Assembly (NCBI RefSeq): GCF_029525575.1
Contig: NZ_JAPDIA010000008.1
Coordinates: 1,550,001-1,614,000, forward strand
DNA: 64,000 nucleotides
Reading direction: 5' to 3'
Origin: Cohnella rhizosphaerae
GTDB lineage: Bacteria > Bacillota > Bacilli > Paenibacillales > Paenibacillaceae
A program made the translations under genes and the position numbers. The notes beneath the pieces are model-generated. The model was not told where the DNA came from and made no database searches. It saw only the letters and a list, made by a program, of their open reading frames with translations. Positions 51,659 through 60,820 of the stretch are shown one piece after another. Within the stretch, counting starts at the first letter, position 1. The number at the start of each line of letters is the position of its first letter.

Positions 51659-53113
51659 TTGTTGCAAAAATTGAAAAGCCACTGGTTCTTCAACGCGCGC
51701 AGAGACATGCTGTCCGGGTTGACGGTCGCATTTGCGCTTATTCCGGAAGCGATCGCCTTCTCCATCCTGGCCGGCGTCGACCCGATGGTCGGCTTGTACG
51801 CGTCGTTCTGCATCGCCGTGACGATCTCGATCGCAGGCGGCCGTCCCGGCATGATCTCCGCCGCGACAGGCGCGATGGCCTCCCTGATGGGACCGATCGT
51901 CGCCAAATACGGCATCGAATATATTTATGCGGCCGCGCTGCTGACCGGCGTCATTCAATTCGTCATGGGACTGCTGCGGTTCGGAAGGTTCATTACCTTC
52001 ATCCCCCATTCCGTCGTGACAGGCTTCGTGAACGCGCTCGCCATCATAATCTTCATGGCGCAGCTCCCGAACTTCGAAGGCGCTAACTGGCAGATGTACG
52101 CGATGGTGGCGGGCACGCTCGCCATCATCTACTTGTTCCCGCTGCTGACCAAAGCCGTTCCGTCCGCCCTCGTGGCCATCGTCGTCATGACGGCCGTGTC
52201 GGTCGGCCTCGGTCTCGACCTGCGGACGGTCGGCGATATGGGTCCGATTACGCAGAAGCTGCCGTTTTTCCACTTTCCGGACATCGAATTCACCTTCGCT
52301 GCGATCTGGCGCATCGTGCCCATCTCGCTCGCGCTCGCCGTCGTCGGCTTGACGGAGTCCCTTATGACCGCGACGATCGTGGACGAGATGACCGAGACGA
52401 AGAGCGACAAAAACCGGGAGGTTCGCGGTCAAGGCATCGCCAACGTCGTGTCGGGCTTGTTCGGCGGCATGGCCGGCTGCGCCATGATCGGGCAGACGGT
52501 CATCAACGTCAAATCCGGCGGGCGCTCGCGGCTCTCGACGTTCGTGGCCGGCGTCTTCCTGCTGTTCCTGATCCTCGTACTGGGCGACGTCGTTCGCGTG
52601 ATCCCGATGGCCGCGCTCGTCGGCGTCATGATCATGGTGTCGATCGGCACGTTCGACTGGCGCTCGCTCGCGACGCTTGCCCGGATTCCGCGCAGCGACG
52701 CGCTGATCATGGTCGTCACCGTCGGCATCGTCGTCGCAACGTCCAATCTCGCGCTCGGCGTGCTCGCGGGCGTCGTGCTTAGCGCCGTTTACTTCGGCTG
52801 GCGCTCCGCCCGGATCAAGGCGCTCGCGGATACGACAAAAGACGATCGCAAAGTGTATCGGATTTCCGGTCAGCTCTTTTTCGGCACGATGAACCATTTC
52901 GTCAACCTGTTCGATTACAAGGAAGATCCCGCGAAGGTAACGATCGACTTCTCGGCCTCTCACGTCTGGGACCATTCGGCCGTCACCGCGATCGCCAAGA
53001 CCGTCGACAAGTATGAGCAGTACGGCAAATCGGTGCATATCGTCGGTTTAAACGAGGACAGCCGCCGGCTGCTGGAGCGCTCCGGACTCGCTGAAGCTAC
53101 GCGGGCAAGCTAG
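51659..53113 (+). CDS. SulP-family anion permease with STAS domain
   Basis: About 484 residues. Several TTG codons follow AAAGGAG; TTG 51659, nine bases away, is taken as start. Eleven to twelve membrane helices: MLSGLTVAFALIPEAIAFSI, MVGLYASFCIAVTISIAGGR, GMISAATGAMASLMGPIV, with the SulP phrase GLTESLMTATIVDEMT. The C-terminal STAS domain is KVYRISGQLFFGTMNHFV, VTIDFSASHVWDHSAVTAIA. The family moves sulfate, bicarbonate or other anions; the sequence does not decide which. No cysteine or carbonic anhydrase gene is adjacent. Confidence 0.92.
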   Translation: MLQKLKSHWFFNARRDMLSGLTVAFALIPEAIAFSILAGVDPMVGLYASFCIAVTISIAGGRPGMISAATGAMASLMGPIVAKYGIEYIYAAALLTGVIQFVMGLLRFGRFITFIPHSVVTGFVNALAIIIFMAQLPNFEGANWQMYAMVAGTLAIIYLFPLLTKAVPSALVAIVVMTAVSVGLGLDLRTVGDMGPITQKLPFFHFPDIEFTFAAIWRIVPISLALAVVGLTESLMTATIVDEMTETKSDKNREVRGQGIANVVSGLFGGMAGCAMIGQTVINVKSGGRSRLSTFVAGVFLLFLILVLGDVVRVIPMAALVGVMIMVSIGTFDWRSLATLARIPRSDALIMVVTVGIVVATSNLALGVLAGVVLSAVYFGWRSARIKALADTTKDDRKVYRISGQLFFGTMNHFVNLFDYKEDPAKVTIDFSASHVWDHSAVTAIAKTVDKYEQYGKSVHIVGLNEDSRRLLERSGLAEATRAS

Positions 53114-53151
53114 CGCCGGCATCTTTTCCGCTCTCGATCGCTTTCAAACGC

Positions 53152-53180
53152 AAAAAGACCGCCACTGCGCGGTCTTTTTT
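53152..53180. terminator. Bidirectional terminator after sulP
   Basis: AAAAAGACCGC CACT GCGCGGTCTTTTTT: short GC stem flanked by A- and T-runs, between convergent genes. Confidence 0.88.
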
Positions 53181-53233
53181 GCTTCGTCCGTCCATTGCCG
53201 GATGCTTTTGATGTCGCAACGAGAAGCGGCGTC

Positions 53234-54226
53234 TTATGCGAACGAATCCGCCGGATAAACGATGCCGATCTGCCGTCTCGCCTCGTCCATGACGTCGAGC
53301 ACCGCGATCATCCGCTCGTGCGTATTGATCTCGGATTCCGTCCTGCCCTCCCGAACGAGGTTCACGAATTCCTGCAGCTCGTATACCATCGTATGCTCGG
53401 ATTGCGGCGCGGACAGCGCCTCCTCCCGCCCGTCCCGGTATCTGACGCGCACGCGCTCCGGCTGGCTGATCTGATCGATTAGGATGCAGCCCTCTTCTCC
53501 CTGGATCTCGCTCGGCGCATACGAATTGGTGATCTTGGAGTACATCGCCACCGCTTCCATGTCCGCATACCGGAGCACCACGCTGCCTTCGCCGTCAGCG
53601 CCGGATTCGAGCATGACGCCGCTCGCCTTTACCTCAAGCGGTTTGCCGAACCAATAGATCGCCGGATAGAGGCAGTAGACGCCCAGATCCATTAAAGCCC
53701 CGTTCGACAACGACGGGTTAAACGCATTCAGCACCGTGCCCGCGCGGTAAGCGTCGTAGCGCGAGGAATATTGCCCGTAGTTGCCGACATAACGCCTTAC
53801 TTTGCCGATCGAGGGCAGCGCCCGCCCGATCGCCTCGAAGCTCGGCATGAACGTCGGCTTCATCGCTTCCATGAGCAGCACGCCGCGTCTTTGCGCCTCC
53901 TCCACCATATGGCGCGCTTCGGCGCCGTTCGAAGCGACCGGCTTTTCGCAGAGCACGTGTATGCCGCGGCGCATGAACGAGATCGCCTGTTCCGCGTGAT
54001 AAACGTTGGGCGTCGCGATATACACGGCGTCGATCAGGCCGCTTGACGCCATCGCGTCCATATCGTCGAAGGCGTGCGCGATGCCGTGCTGCCCGGCATA
54101 GGCCCGCGCCCGCTCCAGCGAGCGCGAGCATACCGCGGTCGCTTCGAAGCCATCGGCTTCCTTGGCCGCCGCGAGCAGCCTGTCCGTGATCCAATTCGTG
54201 CCGACCAATCCGAATCTTACCGTCAT
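53234..54226 (-). CDS. Gfo/Idh/MocA-family oxidoreductase
   Basis: 330 residues from ATG 54226. NAD(P)-binding Rossmann fold at the N-terminus (VRFGLVGTNWITDRLLAAAK), then IDAVYIATPNVYHAEQAISF, and HVLCEKPVASNGAEARHMVE with the EKP catalytic motif. The C-terminal beta-sheet domain has NPSLSNGALMDLGVYCLYP with the conserved DxGxY. Family members oxidise sugars, inositols or dihydrodiols. No partner gene hints at the substrate. The gene has its own 55-base spacer to the next reverse ORF. Confidence 0.93.
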   Translation of the reverse strand: MTVRFGLVGTNWITDRLLAAAKEADGFEATAVCSRSLERARAYAGQHGIAHAFDDMDAMASSGLIDAVYIATPNVYHAEQAISFMRRGIHVLCEKPVASNGAEARHMVEEAQRRGVLLMEAMKPTFMPSFEAIGRALPSIGKVRRYVGNYGQYSSRYDAYRAGTVLNAFNPSLSNGALMDLGVYCLYPAIYWFGKPLEVKASGVMLESGADGEGSVVLRYADMEAVAMYSKITNSYAPSEIQGEEGCILIDQISQPERVRVRYRDGREEALSAPQSEHTMVYELQEFVNLVREGRTESEINTHERMIAVLDVMDEARRQIGIVYPADSFA

Positions 54227-54281
54227 GAGTGTATGGCTCCTTGCGCAATGGGTATGGGATAAAGTTTACGTCCTAATTAGA

Positions 54282-54922
54282 TCACAAGCCCTCGCGGAAA
54301 AACAAGTTTCGGTAGACGTACTTCGAGCCGTCCGGCTTGAAATCGAGGGCCAGATATCCCGGCGCGCCGTCGACCGCCCGGAGCTCCCCTGCGCGCACGC
54401 GGCTGCGGACGAGGGCCGAGACTGCGCGCCGGTCGCCCCGTGCCATCGCCGAGGCGAGCGCGAAGGCATAGCCGCGGCTCCTCGACAGCGCGCCGCAGAA
54501 CGGCAGCAGCGCTGCCGCGACCGCGCGGTGCGCGCCGGGCGCGAAGTAAAATTGAACGCTGCCCGGCGGAATCGTAATGCCTGTCGCATACACATCCTGC
54601 GTTCCCGGCGAAGGGTAATCGATGAAATAGCCGATACCGTTGGTGCCGAGTCCTTGCTCAAGGCGACCGGCCAGCGGCGACGCCTGCCCCAACTGCCGCT
54701 TCATGTCGTCCAGCCGCAGCGCGACGACGCTTTGCGACCATCGTTTCGCGAATCGGCCGCTTGCCGCAATCTGCCGGTAAAAAGGCAGCATGGCGCGCGC
54801 GGACAGCCGAAGCGCGCCTGCCGCGCTGCGAATCGCCTGCGTTCGATGTCCGGAACGGCACGAAGCGGCGCGCCGCCGGCCGCAGCGCGCTTGTCGCAGC
54901 AAAAGCGGGCGGCTTCGTTCAT
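54282..54922 (-). CDS. Unrecognised protein, N-terminus uncertain
   Basis: The C-terminal 150 residues, up to the stop at 54282, read like a real protein: MLPFYRQIAASGRFAKRW, GTNGIGYFIDYPSPGTQDVY, PGSVQFYFAPGAHRAV, PGYLALDFKPDGSKYVYRNL. I do not know the family. Upstream, the plausible protein text (EDMNEAARFCCDKRAAAGG) is in a different frame from this part, so a frameshift near 54800-54860 is likely. The ATG at 54922 is one candidate start; an alternative is ATG 54981, which has AGAGGAG but reads through an Arg-rich, unnatural stretch. Treat as hypothetical. Confidence 0.45.
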
Positions 54923-55105
54923 GTCTTCGGGCCCCGGACCCTGCTTCACGGCACGCGCTTATATCCCCGTTTTTCCCCGAAATGACCATCGCAAAAGCTC
55001 CTCTCTTCCGAATGCTTATCGCCCTTCTCGAAACAGGATATGAAGCATGCGGCGAACGCGGAAGCGAATGGCCGACGACGATTGACGAAAATGTCGAAAC
55101 CGCGC

Positions 55106-55134
55106 TTGTCAAAACGGAATGAACTGTATAGAAT
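55106..55134 (+). promoter_or_regulatory. Sigma-A-type promoter of uraA
   Basis: TTGTCA (55106-55111), 17-base spacer, TAGAAT (55129-55134), about 50 bases before the GTG start. No PyrR-type attenuator hairpin was seen between them. Confidence 0.6.
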
Positions 55135-55183
55135 CGACAAAGGAATTATACCTATCTCGCATCCTATTGGAGGTTAGCAACAA

Positions 55184-56479
55184 GTGACGAGGCAAGAAAT
55201 CGGCATTCACGAACGGCCTCCGCTGGGCCAGAGCCTCATGCTCAGCCTGCAGCATCTGTTCGCCATGTTCGGCTCCACGGTGCTCGTGCCGAACTTGCTC
55301 GGCGTCGACCCCGCCATCTGCTTATTGATGAACGGGATCGGCACGCTGCTGTACATTTTCATCTGCCAGGGCAAGATACCCGCCTACCTCGGTTCCAGCT
55401 TTGCCTTTATCGCGCCGGCCGGCGCGGTCATCGGCACCTATGCCGATCACGGCGACGGCTATGCGGCTGCGCTAGGCGGATTCCTCGCGGCAGGCGTCGT
55501 CTTCGTCGCCGTCGCCCTGATCGTCCAGTTCGCCGGCACGCGCTGGATCGACGTCGTCTTCCCGCCGGCCGCCATGGGCGCGATCGTCGCGGTCATCGGC
55601 CTGGAGCTGATCCCGGTCGCGGCCGGCATGGCCGGCTGGATCCCGAAGCCGGGCAGCGCGGACTGGTCGCCGGACGGCACCGTCATCGGCGTCAGCGCGT
55701 TCACGCTGCTCGTCACCGTCCTCGGCTCCGTGCTGTTCCGCGGCTTCATGAAGATCATCCCGATCCTGTTCGGCATCGTCGCGGGCTACGTCCTCTCCTG
55801 GACGCTCGGACTGACGAACTTCTCCGGCGTGAAGAGCGCCGGCTGGCTGGCATCGCCTGCTTTTACGGCGCCTTCCTTCGAGTGGTCGGCCATGCTCGCG
55901 ATCGTGCCGGCCGCGCTCGTCGTCGTCGTCGAGCATATCGGCCACTTGATCGTCACCGGCAATATCGTCGGCAAGGACCTGTCCAAGGATCCGGGCCTGC
56001 ACCGCTCGATGCTGAGCAACGGCATCTCGACGATCCTGTCCGCCTTCGCCGGCTCGACGACCAATACGACGTATGGGGAAAATATCGGCGTACTCGCCAT
56101 CACGCGCGTATACTCGACGTTCGTCATCGGCGGCGCGGCCGTCATCGCGATCGTTCTCTCCTTTTTCGGCAAGCTGTCCGCGTTGATCGCGGCCATTCCC
56201 GAAGCGGTCATGGGCGGCGTGTCGCTGCTGCTGTTCGGCGTCATCGCCGCCTCGGGGCTGCGGATGCTCGTCGAATCGAAGATCGACTACAGCAAGCCGG
56301 TCAACCTGTTCCTTACGACGATCGTGCTCGTCACCGGACTTTCCGGCGTCAAGATTACGGCCGGCGACTTTTCGCTTTCGGGCATGGCGCTCGCCACCGT
56401 CGTCGCGATCGCGATGAGCCTGTTGTTCAAGCTTTTCGAGAAGCTTGGCTGGTCGAACGAAAAGGAATCCTCGCACTAG
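55184..56479 (+). CDS. uraA: Uracil permease (NCS2 family)
   Basis: 431 residues from GTG 55184 (SD TGGAGG). Proton-driven uracil uptake, 14 membrane segments. Family marks: LGQSLMLSLQHLFAMFGSTVLVPNLL-type start, CQGKIPAYLGSSFAFIAP, VVFPPAAMGAIVAVIGLELI, VVVVEHIGHLIVTGNIVGKDL with the substrate Glu and His, and GSTTNTTYGENIGVLAITRV with the second Glu. The pattern fits UraA/PyrP rather than the purine-type PbuX. It stands outside a pyr operon. Confidence 0.94.
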   Translation: MTRQEIGIHERPPLGQSLMLSLQHLFAMFGSTVLVPNLLGVDPAICLLMNGIGTLLYIFICQGKIPAYLGSSFAFIAPAGAVIGTYADHGDGYAAALGGFLAAGVVFVAVALIVQFAGTRWIDVVFPPAAMGAIVAVIGLELIPVAAGMAGWIPKPGSADWSPDGTVIGVSAFTLLVTVLGSVLFRGFMKIIPILFGIVAGYVLSWTLGLTNFSGVKSAGWLASPAFTAPSFEWSAMLAIVPAALVVVVEHIGHLIVTGNIVGKDLSKDPGLHRSMLSNGISTILSAFAGSTTNTTYGENIGVLAITRVYSTFVIGGAAVIAIVLSFFGKLSALIAAIPEAVMGGVSLLLFGVIAASGLRMLVESKIDYSKPVNLFLTTIVLVTGLSGVKITAGDFSLSGMALATVVAIAMSLLFKLFEKLGWSNEKESSH

Positions 56480-56493
56480 AACGAATCTCAAAT

Positions 56494-56536
56494 AAAAAAA
56501 GTCTCGCCGTCCTTTAGGGATTGCGAGACTTTTTTT
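56494..56536. terminator. Bidirectional terminator after uraA
   Basis: AAAAAAAGTCTCGC ... GCGAGACTTTTTTT around a 16-base loop, 14 bases after the stop codon. Confidence 0.9.
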
Positions 56537-56571
56537 ATCGGAGACGAATCGGAAGCGTATAGGCGGAAACC

Positions 56572-56760
56572 GCGCAACTGGCGGACCGAGGAGCCGTTAT
56601 GCTCGTTCTTCTCGCGATTAGCCGCCTACTCGCGGACCCAGGCGCCGCTATTGCGGGATTGTTGGCCTTTTTTTGGCCTCGATTCGGATGAATAACGTCC
56701 CCCCAGTCCGAAACGATGGCGATTGGGACCGGTTTTTAAGAAATAACAGCTCCCGTGTCC
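56572..56760. repeat. Dispersed intergenic repeat, copy B
   Basis: Homologous to 21636-21821 in the same orientation. Shared words with constant spacing are CGCGGACCCA (56631), CTATTGCGGG (56648), CCTTTTTTT (56666), AATAACG (56691) and CCAGTCCGAAA (56703). It lies between the uraA terminator and the 3' end of the yneQ-like gene. Confidence 0.85.
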
Positions 56761-56859
56761 GATTCCCCCCCCTGGCTGACTTGCAAGCCGCGGCTATCCG
56801 CAGTTCCGATCGATCACGAGCCTCCGCCAAAAGCTTGCATTGGGCAAATTTTTCCGCAT

Positions 56860-57163
56860 TCAGGTCATGCCGAATCGCGCGAGCTGCTCCCACTGCCCCT
56901 CCAGACGCAAAATCTCGGGCTGCTTGTCGCCGATCAGGTCGAAATGCGGGAAGGGCCGGCGCGCGTGAATGTATGCCGGGTTCAGGCCGTGCCGTTCGCA
57001 CCAGAGCGCCAGCTTGCGCAGATCCGCGCAGCCCACCTTCGTAATCGTCTTGATGCCGGGAAACCGGGGCTCGAACCAATAATGCGTTAAAAAAGGCGAT
57101 CTCGCCTTGGGCCACGCGCCGCTTCCACGCTTCGAGCTCCTCGCGCTTGACCCCGAACGCCAT
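56860..57163 (-). CDS. YneQ-like protein, frameshifted
   Basis: About 100 residues from ATG 57163. The first frame reads MAFGVKREELEAWKRRVAQG, EIAF and then meets six T (57087-57092 region). Five T give LTHYWFEPRFPGIKTITKVG, LRKLALWCERHGLNPAYIH, FPHFDLIGDKQPEILRLEG, and the stop at 56860. This matches the small YneQ family of Bacilli, which has no known function. The gene sits 18 bases after the hybrid kinase gene and is likely co-transcribed with it. A longer uninterrupted frame to 56648 is an artefact of the shift. Confidence 0.85.
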
Positions 57164-57181
57164 GCTTTCTTCCTCCTTCTA

Positions 57182-60100
57182 TTATCCGCGAAGCGAGCGT
57201 TTCGCCCGAATGTGCGCCGACCATTTGGACAGCAGCTCCTGAACCTCGGCCGGGCGGGTCGGCTTGCTCAGGAAGTCGTTCATGCCCGCGGCCAGGCAAG
57301 CCGCCCGGTCCTCCTGGCGCGCGAACGCCGTCAGCGCGACGATGATCGGGCGCCGTCGCTCCGGCAGCAGTTCCTTCAGCTTCGTCGCCGCCTGCAGACC
57401 GTTCAACGCCGGCATCTGCACGTCCATCAGCACCAGATCGAACGGCTGCGCGATCGCCGCGTTGACCGCGGCTTGACCGTCCGAAGCGATCGTCGGCTCG
57501 TAGCCGAGCTTGTTCAGCATGGCCCGGATGATCTGCTGGTTTACCGCATGATCCTCCGCCACCAGAATCCGCATCGGCCCGAAGCGCGGCTCGTCTTGCC
57601 CTTTCGCCGCGTCCGGCCGGTCCGGCGCATGCGTGCCGTCCACCGATTCGACAGCGGCCGCATGCTCGGGCTGCGCATGCGAGGACAGCGTGAACCGGAA
57701 GGTCGAGCCCTGGCCCTCGATCGTATCGAACCCGATCGTGCCGCCCATGAGCTCGACCAGCTTTTTGCAGATGGACAGCCCGAGACCGGTTCCGCCATAT
57801 TTGCGATTGGTGCCCGAATGCAGCTGGGAGAACGCCTGGAACAGCATGTTCTGCTTGTCTTTCGGAATGCCGATCCCGGTGTCCTGCACCGCGAATTCGA
57901 CCAGCATCGCTTCCTTGTTCCTCGTCGGCATCGCCCGAACGTACAGGCGCACCGAACCCGTCTCCGTAAACTTGACCGCATTGCTCATCAAGTTGATGAG
58001 CACCTGTCGCAGACGAACGGGATCGCCGTACATCAGTTCGGGCACGTCCCCTTCGAACCGGAGCCCCAGCTCGAGCTTTTTGTCCGCTGCCTGGGCCTTG
58101 AACAGCTCGATCGCTTCGCCCGCCGTATCCCGCACCGAGATCGGCTCGTAGTTCAGCACGAGCTTGCCCGCTTCGATCTTGCTAAAGTCCAGGATCTCGT
58201 TCAGGATATGCATCAACGACTCGCCGCTTCGGCCGATGACCTCGGCATAGCTTCGCTGTTCGTCCGTCAGCTCGGTATCGAGGAGCAGGCCCGTCATGCC
58301 GATGACGCCGTTCATCGGCGTCCGCAGCTCGTGGCTCATGACCGACAGGAATTCCGACTTGGCGCGATCCGCGCTCTCCGCTCTTTCCTTCGCCTCGATG
58401 ATCTCCTTCTCGCCGGTCACGTCCCGGAAAACGACGACGGCGCCTTGGGGTACGCCGTCCTCGAAGGCCGGAGAAATTTGATAATCCGCCAAGAAGCTCG
58501 TGCCGTCGCTTTTCCAGAACACCGCGTCCTTGTCATGGTAGGCCCGCCCTTCCCGAAGCGCCGCGATCAAAGGGGACTCGTCGTCCCAGTAGCTTTGTCC
58601 GTCCATGCCGGTCTGCAGCAGATAACGCAGCGCGGACGCGTCGGGCAGCCGGTCCTCGCGCAATCCGAGCATACGCGCGCCGGACTGATTGATAAATGTA
58701 AAGTTCCCTGCCTCGTCCAAGCCGAAGATGCCCTCGGAGACCGAATTCAAAATGCGGGCATGCTCCTCGTTCAGCTTGTGAATACGCTCGGTGTGCCGTT
58801 TCGCCTCCGTAATGTCGGTCGCGATGCCGTATAAGCCGACCGTCTCGCCGTTCACGACGATCGGCACGTTCGTGATGCTGAGCGTGCGGACGTCCCCGTC
58901 TTTGCGGATCAGGCGCGCTTCGTAAGTCTGCGGCGTGCCTTGCAGCGCCCGTTTGAAGTGATCGGTCAGCTTGTCCAGGTCTTCCGGATAGGTGAGCGGC
59001 GCGAACGTCAGCTGGCGAAGCTCATCCTGGTCGTACCCGGTCAGCTGCTCCATCGCGGGATTGATCTTCGTAAATTGGCCCGTCGTATCGAAGGAGCAAA
59101 TCGGCGTGCTGTTGAGGTCGAACAGGCAACGATACCGGCTCTCGCTTTCCGTAAGTTTCTCTTCGGCCCGCTTGCGTGCCGTGATATCGATCGAGATGCC
59201 GTATACGCCGACGACCTCGCCGTCCACGACGATGGGGATATTCGACACGTTCGTCTCGATCTCGCGACCGTCCTTGCGGGTAATCGCCACCTCGTAGTTC
59301 TGCGCTTCGCCGCGCGCGGCCAGTGCGAAGTGACGCGCGATTTTCGCCTCGTTTCTTGGCGGGACGAGCGGCCCGTAGTACATCCCGATCAATTCCTCAA
59401 GCGTGTACCCGGTCAGCTTTTCAAGGTTCGAATTGGCCGTCAAATACTCGCCCTTGAGATTCATCGAATAGACGGCGGACTGATTGTACTCGAAAAGCGA
59501 TTTGTAGCGCTGCTCGCTCTCCTGCAGCCGCTGCTCGAATTGCCTGCGCTCGGTAATGTCCTGCACCGTGCCGAGCAGACGCGTCGGCTGCGCCGCATCG
59601 GCGTCGAGAACCTCCCAGGTGCCTTCGAGAAAACGCGTCGAACCGTCGGGGAGGACGAGGCGATAAGTGACCGAATCCTTAAGCGTATCGGCGGACACTT
59701 GGTCCAGGTGGCTGTGGATGCGCCGACGATCCTCCGCCGGAACGTTCGCCATGGCGGAATCGATGCTGCCCGATTCAAAGCTCTCAGGCAAGCCGAGCAC
59801 GCGCTTCGCGCCCTTGGACAGCGTGATGACGTCGCGCGCGAGATCGATCTCGTACGTGCCCATCTTGGCGATCCGCTGCGCTTCGTCCAGCTTGTCCTCG
59901 TACTGCTTGCGGTCGCTCACGTCGCGCGCGACGGACAACACCCTGTCCGCCTGCTCCGTCTCGTCCCAGATGACTTGGGACCATACCTCGAACCAGAGAT
60001 AACGGCCGTCTTTGCGGCGAACACGCCGAAGAAAAAACCGATCGTTCGAGAAAAGCCCGCCGGGCTGGCTCATCTCGCGCGCATCGTCCTGATGATAGTA

Positions 60101-60661
60101 TTCTTTGCGCTGTCTGCTGGTCATTTCCTCAGCCGTGTAGCCGAGCACGTTCACGCAGGAAGGGGAAACATAGAGCAGCTCGCCTTCCAGCGAGCTAACC
60201 GATACGAGATCGTGCGAATTGCGGGTGAGGAGCATGTATAAGTGGCGGCTGTCCAGGACGGGAATGCGCTCGGTCTTCAAGCTCGTGATGTCCAGCATCT
60301 CCGCGCACAAATACATCGCCTCGCCTGTGTCCGGATCTCTGACGGACGACAGGCGCATGCGCACCCAAACGGTGCGGCCTTGCTTATGAAGAAGCCGCTT
60401 TTCGATCTCCTCCATATGGCCGCCGCGCGCCTTGCACCTGTCGGCAGCCGCCCGGTAAAAGGACGGACGGTTCGGATCGCGATCGGTAATATCGGGAAAA
60501 GGCACCTCGATCAGCTCTTCTTCCCGGTAGCCCAGCAAATCGCATAATGCCGGATTGAGCTTCAGTAGCTTATCGTCGGATGCCGAGATGACGGCAAAGC
60601 CGTTGATCGAAAAATTGCTGGCCTGCTGGAAGATGATGCCATAGTCCAAAGGAGATGTCAT
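57182..60661 (-). CDS. Hybrid histidine kinase with six PAS domains
   Basis: 1159 residues from ATG 60661. No membrane segment, so a cytoplasmic sensor. Six PAS/PAC units in series over residues 1-760 (for example INGFAVISASDDKLLKLNPA, NSHDLVSVSSLEGELLYVSP, KMGTYEIDLARDVITLSKGA, NQSAVYSMNLKGEYLTANSN, LNSTPICSFDTTGQFTKINP, VSEGIFGLDEAGNFTFINQS). Then HisKA with His777 in SVMSHELRTPMNGVIGM, HATPase_c (LINLMSNAVKFTETG, VQDTGIGIPKD, KYGGTGLGLSICKKLVELMG), and a receiver domain with Asp1080 in DLVLMDVQMP. No HPt or partner regulator is nearby. The yneQ-like gene follows. Confidence 0.95.
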   Translation of the reverse strand: MTSPLDYGIIFQQASNFSINGFAVISASDDKLLKLNPALCDLLGYREEELIEVPFPDITDRDPNRPSFYRAAADRCKARGGHMEEIEKRLLHKQGRTVWVRMRLSSVRDPDTGEAMYLCAEMLDITSLKTERIPVLDSRHLYMLLTRNSHDLVSVSSLEGELLYVSPSCVNVLGYTAEEMTSRQRKEYYHQDDAREMSQPGGLFSNDRFFLRRVRRKDGRYLWFEVWSQVIWDETEQADRVLSVARDVSDRKQYEDKLDEAQRIAKMGTYEIDLARDVITLSKGAKRVLGLPESFESGSIDSAMANVPAEDRRRIHSHLDQVSADTLKDSVTYRLVLPDGSTRFLEGTWEVLDADAAQPTRLLGTVQDITERRQFEQRLQESEQRYKSLFEYNQSAVYSMNLKGEYLTANSNLEKLTGYTLEELIGMYYGPLVPPRNEAKIARHFALAARGEAQNYEVAITRKDGREIETNVSNIPIVVDGEVVGVYGISIDITARKRAEEKLTESESRYRCLFDLNSTPICSFDTTGQFTKINPAMEQLTGYDQDELRQLTFAPLTYPEDLDKLTDHFKRALQGTPQTYEARLIRKDGDVRTLSITNVPIVVNGETVGLYGIATDITEAKRHTERIHKLNEEHARILNSVSEGIFGLDEAGNFTFINQSGARMLGLREDRLPDASALRYLLQTGMDGQSYWDDESPLIAALREGRAYHDKDAVFWKSDGTSFLADYQISPAFEDGVPQGAVVVFRDVTGEKEIIEAKERAESADRAKSEFLSVMSHELRTPMNGVIGMTGLLLDTELTDEQRSYAEVIGRSGESLMHILNEILDFSKIEAGKLVLNYEPISVRDTAGEAIELFKAQAADKKLELGLRFEGDVPELMYGDPVRLRQVLINLMSNAVKFTETGSVRLYVRAMPTRNKEAMLVEFAVQDTGIGIPKDKQNMLFQAFSQLHSGTNRKYGGTGLGLSICKKLVELMGGTIGFDTIEGQGSTFRFTLSSHAQPEHAAAVESVDGTHAPDRPDAAKGQDEPRFGPMRILVAEDHAVNQQIIRAMLNKLGYEPTIASDGQAAVNAAIAQPFDLVLMDVQMPALNGLQAATKLKELLPERRRPIIVALTAFARQEDRAACLAAGMNDFLSKPTRPAEVQELLSKWSAHIRAKRSLRG

Positions 60662-60820
60662 CCGCGAGCCTCCACATTCTGAGTGAATCGCCTGCCTATG
60701 CGTGCCGGAGGGCGAAATTTCGTTAAGATTATACCATGCGCCGACGACGAATACGCAACGTCGTCCATCGCCGCCGGAATCGCGTCTTCTCCAATAATAA
60801 ACCGAACAGACAGGCGCGAA

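Noticed and set aside
51485..53038. Reverse ORF of 517 codons across the sulP gene
   Set aside because: Very rich in Asp, His, Arg and Gly with no domain; it is the complement of a membrane-protein gene.
56648..57163. Reverse ORF of 171 codons over the yneQ-like gene
   Set aside because: After residue 25 it is in the wrong frame; correcting one T gives the 100-residue YneQ-like protein that stops at 56860.
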